Below, piece after piece: positions 61,801 through 64,000 of a DNA stretch of 64,000 nt. The stretch is from the NCBI RefSeq assembly GCF_036588685.1, contig NC_086383.1:33794412-33858411 (forward strand), read 5' to 3'. This stretch comes from Mytilus trossulus. Its lineage: Eukaryota > Mollusca > Bivalvia > Mytilida > Mytilidae. Under the pieces are notes generated by a model. That model did not search any database. It saw only the letters and a program-made list of their open reading frames with translations, and was not told where the DNA came from. Numbering within the stretch: the stretch's first letter is position 1; each line of letters starts with the position of its first letter. The position numbers and the translations under genes are program-made.

Positions 61801-61860
61801 ATAATTGTAAATCTTGTTCTGTAAAAGTCACCATACACAATTCTTTCTTATCTGAATCAC
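31686..61860 (-). CDS. TM9SF1: TM9SF1, transmembrane 9 superfamily member 1 (12 coding exons, 5' end beyond window)
   Basis: Multi-pass membrane protein of the TM9/nonaspanin family, which acts in the endosome-Golgi system and has been linked to autophagy (family knowledge). Exons, 5' to 3': 61756-61860, 60505-60623, 57878-57987, 54642-54705, 50452-50523, 49708-49855, 49269-49394, 48315-48407, 47647-47757, 34027-34189, 32352-32543, 31686-31887. All have GT-AG borders and all phases match, giving 1505 nt, or 500 residues plus stop. The order is end of the lumenal domain (first three exons), first membrane segment (50452-50523), a cytosolic acidic loop with [15 protein letters not shown], then the eight-span C-terminal block with VGGFLPF, YRWWWRS and RRSNMSG-like motifs. 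It ends in NLKMD, the KxD Golgi-retention type of TM9 proteins. Similarity to vertebrate TM9SF1 (about 606 residues, from memory) is strong throughout, so about 106 N-terminal residues are missing. No disabling change was seen. Confidence 0.96.
32148..32260 (+). repeat. SINE-like tail A fragment in TM9SF1 intron
   Basis: tgtggtatgggctttgctca ... tgacctatagttgttaattt. Confidence 0.65.
32352..32543 (-). CDS. TM9SF1: TM9SF1 coding exon
   Basis: Encodes [20 protein letters not shown] through [19 protein letters not shown], closely matching TM9SF1. Acceptor ttttcag, donor gtaggt. Confidence 0.97.
32690..32885 (+). repeat. Dispersed 'TTGACCAAAAACTTTAACCT' repeat
   Basis: Runs from ccctcacacactatcatttt to ccccttagtggggcata; most complete copy in the window. 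Confidence 0.75.
33145..33420 (+). repeat. SINE-like head plus tail A
   Basis: gcctgttttaaatcagaagc ... cattattgaaggctatact ... tctcactggcaatcatacca. Confidence 0.65.
33430..33530 (+). repeat. SINE-like tail A 3' fragment
   Basis: gtgacctatagttgttaatt ... cttgtggagagttggtc. Confidence 0.65.
33595..33925 (+). repeat. SINE-like head plus tail A, near full length
   Basis: ccgctgcaaatgtttgcacc ... gccaaggctccgtgttgaag ... agttgtctcattggcaatca; it ends about 100 bases from a TM9SF1 exon. Confidence 0.75.
34027..34189 (-). CDS. TM9SF1: TM9SF1 coding exon
   Basis: Encodes [30 protein letters not shown] and VGGFLPF, among the most conserved TM9SF blocks. It lies 13.5 kb from the previous exon. Acceptor tttgtag, donor gtaatt. 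Confidence 0.97.
34340..35612 (-). pseudogene. 5'-truncated LINE: C-terminal region of a reverse-transcriptase ORF
   Basis: An uninterrupted minus frame of about 289 codons (34744-35612) begins internally (no ATG): [32 protein letters not shown], then [16 protein letters not shown] Cys/His knuckle follows ([19 protein letters not shown], near 34920-34985). '[12 protein letters not shown]' and the C-x2-C...H-x4-C knuckle are typical of the end of LINE RT ORFs. The catalytic core is missing: the copy is cut at an ATT repeat beside a MITE. The 3' end carries tacttacttacttaat, a short-repeat tail. Same strand as TM9SF1, inside its largest intron. The intact frame suggests a young insertion. Confidence 0.85.
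35634..35953. mobile_element. 320-bp MITE with 41-bp inverted ends
   Basis: Ends tattatttgaacttggaatt and beyond to atggaattTgc match the reverse of 35913-35953 with one mismatch. Inside, gctgcgcacaacact and gccgcgcacaacacta form a direct pair. Confidence 0.9.
36039..36227. mobile_element. MITE 'TACTGTAAACCAACTTATTT', copy 1
   Basis: Ends ctgtaaaccaacttattttt and aaaaataagttggtttacag; Cg-containing words atttcgcgt and ttgcgaaaa inside. Copy 2 at 60715. Confidence 0.88.
36230..37220. other. Intron sequence, no gene recognised
   Basis: AT-rich; a local direct repeat of ataaaaattggtacaaata at 36806 and 36851. Confidence 0.5.
37224..37387. mobile_element. Palindromic (fold-back) MITE
   Basis: aaataattccttcatg...atgctctatgctcattttaac-type arms of about 65 bp, mirrored with few mismatches, around a 35-base centre (tttacacctcgctaacgctc). 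Confidence 0.92.
37390..38180. other. Intron sequence, no gene recognised
   Basis: No supported feature on either strand. Confidence 0.45.
38185..38345 (-). repeat. SINE-like tail A fragment (minus)
   Basis: aagatgtggtatgattgtca atgaggcaaatctcca, reverse of the family 3' end. Confidence 0.6.
38390..39375 (+). repeat. Degenerate tandem array (gtctgcactgacatctga)
   Basis: Words gtgtgaaattgtctgc, tgacatctgac and ggcaaatgacattgcac recur about every 100-160 bases, roughly eight times. Confidence 0.88.
39388..39598. mobile_element. MITE 'CTGTAAATTCAGAAATTATT', copy 1
   Basis: Imperfect inverted ends: actataaatacagaaattaa at left, cgcaataatttctgaattta at right; interior tttattattgcgattttgtc. Copy 2 at 53578-53790. 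Confidence 0.8.
39865..40520. repeat. Repeats with 'ATTCATT..GGTACCAATTTTCA' ends
   Basis: ttggtgggtaccaatttttg and aattcattaggtaccaattt match elements at 50870-51080, 55715-55910 and 59930-60120. All mix gtggttttacca-type words and terminal tggattcattt-like ends. Confidence 0.6.
40535..40923. repeat. Intronic minisatellite, left block
   Basis: Units of about 100-115 bp (taccatttgagaacctat, gtgtgaaaaaacaatttt, ttacaaacaaaagaaatt). The array resumes at 44588 after the TTAA-flanked insertion. Confidence 0.8.
40928..44583. mobile_element. 3656-bp TTAA-flanked insertion of unknown family
   Basis: Ends AGGGAAATTCCGC and (reversed) AGGGAAACTTCGC are flanked by TTAA at 40924-40927 and 44584-44587. 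The insertion splits a minisatellite unit: tgagtttttgtg at left continues as gtaaaccttacaaac at right. TTAA is the target of piggyBac and Kolobok elements (established). No transposase was recognised; the longest open frames are 60-83 codons without domains. Near the right end, caagatggcggatctcggag precedes a 9-codon MADLGELIL frame. The base composition and complexity differ from the surrounding array. Confidence 0.85.
44588..45260. repeat. Intronic minisatellite, middle block
   Basis: Continuation of the 40535 array, units near 110 bp, progressively diverged (ctttctaccat, gaaccttacaaacaaa). Confidence 0.85.
45714..45860 (+). repeat. 5' fragment of the 'gcctgtgtcgctcacc' family
   Basis: ctagaggccccaaaggagtc then tcactcacctgcaacc; diverged relative of 8674 and 56086. 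Confidence 0.55.
45984..46142. mobile_element. Palindromic MITE around 'aataacccgc'
   Basis: Arms of about 75 bp (aggactgtaatattttgtca; aaaaaatgtggtgcatactg) mirrored by cagtgtgcaccccatttttt and tattaaagtctttcct, centred on ccgctacacgcgttatt. Confidence 0.82.
46143..47150. repeat. Intronic minisatellite, right block, 97-bp unit
   Basis: aaacaaattttcattgaaaa recurs at 46174, 46271, 46367, 46464, 46561, 46660, 46757 and 46855 (about 97 bp), then decays. Interleaved with acacttcttttctacacatt. Some units remain open, giving a chance 105-codon frame. Confidence 0.95.
47166..47435. repeat. Ancient SINE-like dispersed repeat
   Basis: ttggctatatcatggaaacc, aatcgtaataggaaaactt and aaggcccc resemble a mollusc repeat I know from memory. 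Highly diverged. Confidence 0.4.
47515..47641 (+). repeat. SINE-like tail B abutting a TM9SF1 splice donor
   Basis: gaagcaggactctgggtgcg ... cacattccccatttccattc tcaatttta; it ends six bases from the exon at 47647. Confidence 0.75.
47647..47757 (-). CDS. TM9SF1: TM9SF1 coding exon
   Basis: Encodes [20 protein letters not shown] and [17 protein letters not shown], membrane spans with the family motif TQALP. The donor gtaagt overlaps the end of a SINE-like repeat lying immediately downstream in the intron (47515-47641). Confidence 0.95.
47760..48310. other. TM9SF1 intron, nothing recognised
   Basis: No supported feature; the 83-codon plus frame 48146-48397 overlaps the antisense of a TM9SF1 exon. 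Confidence 0.45.
48315..48407 (-). CDS. TM9SF1: TM9SF1 coding exon
   Basis: Encodes [20 protein letters not shown] and [11 protein letters not shown]; the GYV...GG..WVWN pattern is conserved in TM9SF proteins. Acceptor ttttgtag, donor gtgagt. Confidence 0.95.
48935..49206. mobile_element. Fold-back element with 125-bp arms
   Basis: ttagcttgcttgttagctga accgtg on the left is mirrored by cacggttcagctaacaagca; outer arms acagcggattgcactg and caattgaatctgctgt. It ends about 60 bases from a TM9SF1 exon. Confidence 0.9.
49269..49394 (-). CDS. TM9SF1: TM9SF1 coding exon
   Basis: Encodes [20 protein letters not shown], then [20 protein letters not shown], covering two membrane segments (human FNVHRHGAINSA). 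It joins in phase with both neighbours. Acceptor ttttacag, donor gtaggt. Confidence 0.96.
49708..49855 (-). CDS. TM9SF1: TM9SF1 coding exon (cytosolic loop)
   Basis: Encodes [17 protein letters not shown], an acidic stretch, and [15 protein letters not shown], the TM9SF signature loop. Acceptor cttgcag, donor gtaagg, ends in phase 1. Confidence 0.97.
50172..50228 (+). repeat. SINE-like tail A 3' fragment
   Basis: tctgtgtcatttggtatctt ... ggcaatcatactacatcttc. Confidence 0.55.
50230..50425 (-). repeat. Dispersed repeat fragment, reverse relative of 57305-57510
   Basis: cacttcaatttcgacttttg and tcactgatgaatcttttg with accaaacatgcgtctggct. Reading reverses the order seen at 57305. Confidence 0.5.
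50452..50523 (-). CDS. TM9SF1: TM9SF1 coding exon (first membrane span)
   Basis: Exactly 24 codons. [16 protein letters not shown] is followed by a hydrophobic stretch, forming the first transmembrane helix after the lumenal domain. Phase 0 at both ends. Donor is a consensus gtaagt. Confidence 0.96.
50565..50852 (+). repeat. SINE-like head plus tail B, near full length
   Basis: taaccccgccgcaattgtgc, gtcccaagtcaggagcctct, gtatggcgtccattatcact, then tail B ending ctcaatttta. Confidence 0.8.
50870..51080. mobile_element. 'GTGGATTCATTTAATTTCG' inverted-end element
   Basis: Left gtggattcatttaatttcgt, right aaaaataatgaatcccc; interior cttggttttaccat. Relatives at 39865, 55715 and 59930. Confidence 0.65.
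51480..53330 (+). repeat. Dispersed direct repeats interrupted by the 51843 array
   Basis: caaaattttgacctaaccc...tagcaagtta...catctgtcttattt blocks at 51605-51690, 53030-53125 and 53215-53315, with ctctttttggtaaatcagaa at 51797 and 53185. Confidence 0.75.
51843..52683 (+). mobile_element. Element with four 181-bp tandem units ('AAGCTTCTGTCCAA')
   Basis: Starts gtaagggttccgcagaaccc agtgtctcgcc, then units anchored by acaagcttctgtccaa at 51966, 52148, 52327 and 52508, then gacgccgccgcggacgacgg and a tail with gtctcgctttttcgactaaa. Head (gtgtctcgcctactttt) and tail are partly inverted to each other. Satellite-bearing, pearl- or Helentron-like architecture (inference). Confidence 0.85.
53578..53790. 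mobile_element. MITE 'CTGTAAATTCAGAAATTATT', copy 2
   Basis: Left tactgtaaattcagaaaata, right gcaataatttctgcaattca; same interior as 39388-39598. Confidence 0.82.
53795..54640. other. TM9SF1 intron, nothing firm
   Basis: AT-rich with scattered ccacaaa-type words of the 39865 family (54060-54440). Confidence 0.4.
54642..54705 (-). CDS. TM9SF1: TM9SF1 coding exon
   Basis: Encodes [20 protein letters not shown] and a final E. FFPKTLE matches the invariant FFPRTLE before the first membrane span. One leading base (C) completes the codon left by the exon at 57878, and the exon ends in phase 0. Acceptor gtttcag, donor gtatag. Confidence 0.94.
54763..55345. mobile_element. 580-bp inverted-end element with internal hairpin
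   Basis: Left ggagtaagttcggtaagggc, right tcgaacatactcc reversed. An internal hairpin pairs aggaaacatagagagcagg with cgctctatgtttcct (about 54990 and 55095). Confidence 0.82.
55569..55710. mobile_element. Small 'CAGTGGGGGATCCA' MITE
   Basis: Left gcagtgggggatccaggggg, right ggctggatccaccccctgc; a common G/C-ended MITE, relative of 11462-11600. Confidence 0.85.
55712..55910. mobile_element. 'tggattcatttatttt' family inverted-end element
   Basis: ggataccaatttccatggat and cgcaatata with ataactgaatcc at the right; see 50870. Confidence 0.55.
55995..56009 (-). other. TM9SF1: Candidate 15-nt in-frame TM9SF1 microexon
   Basis: Fifteen bases lie between a pyrimidine-rich acceptor ending aacctag and a strong donor gtaagg. 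They sit in the intron between the exons at 57878 and 54642. Inclusion would change T-N-MAYDD to T-N-LQKA-S-MAYDD without breaking the frame. Skipping also keeps the frame and gives a length closer to the human protein, so if real it is probably alternative. Chance occurrence is possible. Confidence 0.35.
56086..56818 (+). mobile_element. Dispersed element ('gcctgtgtcgctcacctt...ggtgagctaaaa'), copy 2
   Basis: Collinear with 8674-9449 over its full length, lacking the (gac)n block (only gttacgacaagtgatggg remains). Confidence 0.88.
56937..57092. repeat. Exact 78-bp tandem duplication
   Basis: Copies 56937-57014 and 57015-57092 look identical (ggcatggggaacccttgaaa ... gtggtaaagagt). As 78 is divisible by three, it lengthens an otherwise chance minus frame to 139 codons. 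Confidence 0.95.
57305..57785 (+). repeat. Dispersed repeats
   Basis: 57305-57510: gatgtgtgtctcgcccacaa, gtgcattgaggaccaaaatt, ctgaggtagaaaagcctta. 57500-57785: two acatttggttgag blocks and a tail with gccccctgttgcagtggggg. Both are familiar mussel repeats from memory. Confidence 0.6.
57878..57987 (-). CDS. TM9SF1: TM9SF1 coding exon
   Basis: Encodes [18 protein letters not shown] through [10 protein letters not shown], the end of the lumenal domain (human SLDG and TYSVRW). It starts in phase 0 and ends with two bases (AA) of a split codon. Donor is gtaaat, acceptor attattag. Confidence 0.93.
58080..58210 (+). repeat. Dispersed 'TTGACCAAAAACTTTAACCT' repeat
   Basis: tatcatgtcatagggaacat then gaccaaaaactttaacctga; same family as 32690. 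Confidence 0.7.
58225..58850 (+). mobile_element. Pearl-like element: three tandem units plus ACGG microsatellite
   Basis: Head gcgagctactgctcactgat gatacccccgccgcaag; units anchored by gttcggtaaacaggaagt at 58314, 58474 and 58643 (160-169 bp); then gacggactgacggacggaca and tail agtataccccccttttt with aaaacaggggtataac. gatacccccgc and gggggtat-type ends are inverted. This is the published pearl layout of the + orientation. Confidence 0.85.
58855..59410. other. TM9SF1 intron, nothing recognised
   Basis: AT-rich without coding signal on either strand. Confidence 0.4.
59420..59565 (+). repeat. SINE-like tail B copy
   Basis: tctgggtgcaggattttctt ... ttgttgtcactttgacacat ... tctcaatttta. Confidence 0.75.
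59930..60120. mobile_element. 'tggattcatttatttt' family inverted-end element
   Basis: ttaattattcgagggatacc ... atggattggtacaggtgaac ... gaaaataaattaatccacag. Confidence 0.65.
60235..60450 (+). repeat. SINE-like tail A copy
   Basis: aggccgttagttttctcgtt ... gcggtatgggttttgctcat ... ttggcaatcataccacatct; ends about 55 bases from a TM9SF1 exon. Confidence 0.8.
60505..60623 (-). CDS. TM9SF1: TM9SF1 coding exon
   Basis: Encodes [20 protein letters not shown] and 20 further residues, a conserved TM9SF lumenal block (human DDLPIRGFVG, from memory). The incoming phase-1 G completes the GAT codon; the exon ends in phase 0. Splice signals are tttttag and gtttgt. Confidence 0.95.
60715..60914. mobile_element. 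MITE 'TACTGTAAACCAACTTATTT', copy 2
   Basis: tactgtaaaccaattaaact at left, aaaataagttggtttgcag at right, with cgcgaaat-type words inside. Confidence 0.8.
60920..61400. other. TM9SF1 intron, nothing recognised
   Basis: No supported feature. Confidence 0.4.
61405..61692 (+). repeat. SINE-like head plus tail B
   Basis: ttttaccctgccacattttt, gtgatgtccattatcactga, then gggttgttgtctctttgaca and ctcaatttta; ends about 65 bases from a TM9SF1 exon. Confidence 0.75.
61756..61860 (-). CDS. TM9SF1: TM9SF1 coding exon (first in window)
   Basis: Encodes the lumenal segment ending [13 protein letters not shown], which matches the TM9SF1 pattern EELYYFEFVV. It begins with two bases completing a codon from an exon outside the window and ends in phase 1. 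Acceptor is ctttcag and donor is gtaaaa, read on the minus strand. No earlier TM9SF1 exon was found between 61861 and 64000. Confidence 0.94.
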
Positions 61861-61861
61861 C

Positions 61862-62400
61862 TGAAAGTAGAGAAAAAACACTCCTGTTACATCAAATAAA
61901 CAATATACTCGACATCTGCAGATAGTCATTATAAGACAGAGTTACATCACATGTACTTTTATGGTTTATGTAAGCGGTCAAAATTATATGTTTAAAAAGG
62001 TTTCTTATTAATTTCAATGTCAGTTTTTTTTTAGTTAGCCTATAAATGCTAAATTCATCCAATTTATATAAACTCTGGTGGATAGTTGTCTCATTGGTCA
62101 TGTTGGTAGTCCACAGTATGAATCCACAGTAGCCAATAAGGGATATGATCCTTATTTTTATAAGAATTAAAGTATGTGTACATAGGACACCATGCCTTGT
62201 TGACATTTTCTTATTTCCATGATCAGCGAACCTTGAAAACTAGGTCAGGAACTCAATTTAGTATATATATATAAATTTCATGTGTAATGACTCCATGTTG
62301 TCGTAGAAGCAAGTGTGTGTTGTTATTGATTCTTATAATTCTTGCAAAGTCATTTGACAGAATATTTGAAAACTTGGTTTTTGCTGCTTCCCCACTTTAA
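61862..62400. other. TM9SF1 intron, nothing firm
   Basis: A short tail A word (gtggatagttgtctcattgg, 62078) is the only recognised piece. No upstream TM9SF1 exon was found. Confidence 0.45.
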
Positions 62401-64000
62401 TCATGTTATTGTGACTACATACTACTGTAAACCAAAAACTTAACCTGATATTGGGTAGATGGAGAAACGGACTCCCAGACTGCAAAGCATAATGCACTTA
62501 ACACTATTGTAAGCAGAGCATTATTGAAGTTTACAGGAAGCAGCTGCACTGTTACAAATGGCAAGCAAATGACCAACCAGTGTGTATTATAACAGAAAAA
62601 TAACATCTATTTTAATGCATTAATATATTAAAGATTTATTTAACCTTTTGTTCAACTTGATGCATAATGTAGTTTCCGTGTTTGAAATACCATTAAAACT
62701 TTTCTTTGCACAGAGGAGGTTAAAAAATTGTCAGAAATTTCAACATTTGACGTAAGAAAGACACTTTGTAAATCACCTGACTTCATCAGCATCAAGTTAA
62801 TGTGACCCTTTACATAAACTTGAACCAGATATTTGACACTTGGTGGAACAACAGTCTGCACCAAAATCTTTTCCATCTACTAGTCTGACGACCAATATTC
62901 CAACAATTTTCTAATGTGCCGAACAATCATTTGCAAAAAACTTACAAGTCTAATAACAATTTAACTTGTCTGGGGCATAGGATTAGTGGAAAAGACTCCT
63001 ATACCACAAAACATAATGCCCTAAACAATCGTCAGAAGATCATAATTAGAGTTTATAGGAAGCAGCTGCACTTTTTCAAATGGAGAGAAAATCACCTACC
63101 AGTGTTTGTAACTTCTATTTTAATGTATCAATATATCATAGATTTGTATAATATTTTGTTCAACTTATGCATAAAGTAGTTTCCGTGTTTGAAATACCAT
63201 AATACTTTCCTTTGCACAGAGGAGGTAAAAAAACTGTCAGATTTTTTAACATTTGACATTAGTAAAACAGTCTCTAATTTCATCGGACTTTATCAGTATC
63301 AAAGAGTTCCAAATGGTGAAGTTGAAATCATCCCTTCGTAATTTTTACGGACGCCATCAAGAGTTCAGGTTGAATAACCATTTCACAATTGATATCGGAT
63401 ATGTTCCTTACGTCGTAACTACAATCCCCTTCCCTTTCATAAATGTGACCTACCGAATTAGACTATTTACCGGATTTGTTATCACATAAGCAACACGACG
63501 GGTGCCACATGCCAAGCAGGATCTTCTTACCCTTCCTGAGCACCTGAGATCACCCCTGTATTTGGTGGGGTTTGTGTTGCTTATTCTTTAGTTTTCTATG
63601 TTGTGCTATGTGTACTATTGTTTGTCTGTTTATCTTTTTCATTTTTATCCATGGCGTTGTCAGTTTATTTTTGATTTATGAGCTTGACTGTCCCTCTGGT
63701 ATCTTTTGTCCCTCTTTTAATGTGACCCTAAACTACCCTTAAAAAACAACTTTAACCAGATATTTGATAGATGGTGAAACAGCAGTCTGCACAAAGTCTT
63801 TTCCAACTACTAATCCGAGGACCAATTTTCCAACAATTTTCTAATTATGTGTTGAAACAATCATTTGCAAAAAACTTACTAGTACAATAACAATTTTACT
63901 AGTCTGGGTCAATGGATTAGTGGCTGAATGGTGCAGACTAAAACAGACTTCCAGACCGCGAAACATAATGCTTGATACTATCATTAGAAGATCATAATTA
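62400..64000 (+). repeat. Three long direct repeats at the window edge
   Basis: Copies 62400-62763, 62804-63255 and 63720 to beyond 64000 share gcagctgcact, gtagtttccgtgtttgaaat, tttgcacagaggaggt, accagatatttga and aacaatcatttgcaaaaaac. Each incorporates the ttaacct...agaccgcgaaacataatgc family of 32690. Copy 2 is interrupted at its end by an insertion (63302-63719). Confidence 0.88.
63302..63719 (+). mobile_element. 5'-truncated retroelement tail inserted between repeat copies
   Basis: Comparison of the direct repeats places the insert between tatcagtatcaa and aatgtgaccct. It begins with a coding remnant LKSSLRNFYGRHQEF, continues through ggtgccacatgccaagcagg and gtggggtttgtgttg, and ends gtatcttttgtccctctttt. 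The 4723-4905 copy is the same tail reversed. From memory this is an abundant mussel retroelement 3' end (Penelope-like or LINE; undecided). Confidence 0.75.

Noticed and set aside
62652-62876. Upstream TM9SF1 exon in the right-edge open frames
   Set aside because: The frames fall in direct repeats present three times, and none encodes the expected lumenal motifs.

Overview
The window looks like nuclear DNA from a bivalve mollusc, most likely a marine mussel (Mytilus-like). It is AT-rich and intron-rich with eukaryotic splice sites. It is saturated with short dispersed repeats that I recognise from memory as typical of mussel genomes: 'pearl'-like satellite-bearing elements with an ACGG microsatellite, many inverted-repeat elements, and SINE-like modules. 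No bacterial or viral gene organisation is visible. Species, and all repeat-family names, are inference; no search was run.

The best-supported gene is TM9SF1 (transmembrane 9 superfamily member 1), on the minus strand from the right edge to 31686. Twelve coding exons join in frame and give 500 residues through the stop codon. About 106 N-terminal residues should lie beyond base 64000. Its introns are swollen by repeats. One intron (34190-47646) is about 13.5 kb and holds a LINE fragment, several inverted-repeat elements, long minisatellite arrays and a 3.66 kb TTAA-flanked insertion.

The left third (1-12.4 kb) is repeat territory: a decayed non-LTR retrotransposon whose reverse transcriptase is split at its YADD motif by an 870 bp inverted-repeat element; two pearl-like or satellite arrays; a fold-back element; and a Mutator-like element with a decayed transposase-type reading frame.

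From 13 to 24 kb lie three plus-strand coding units: a possible 40-residue AT-hook microprotein, a two-exon gene for a 383-residue protein of unknown function (basic N-terminus, Cys cluster, C-terminal coiled coil), and a C2H2 zinc-finger gene with eleven fingers followed by decayed ones. From 24 to 31.6 kb I see only repeats and unassigned AT-rich sequence, part of which may be the TM9SF1 3' UTR.

The genes do not form a pathway. TM9SF1 is a conserved housekeeping membrane protein. The 13-24 kb genes look like lineage-expanded, DNA-binding or transposon-derived families.
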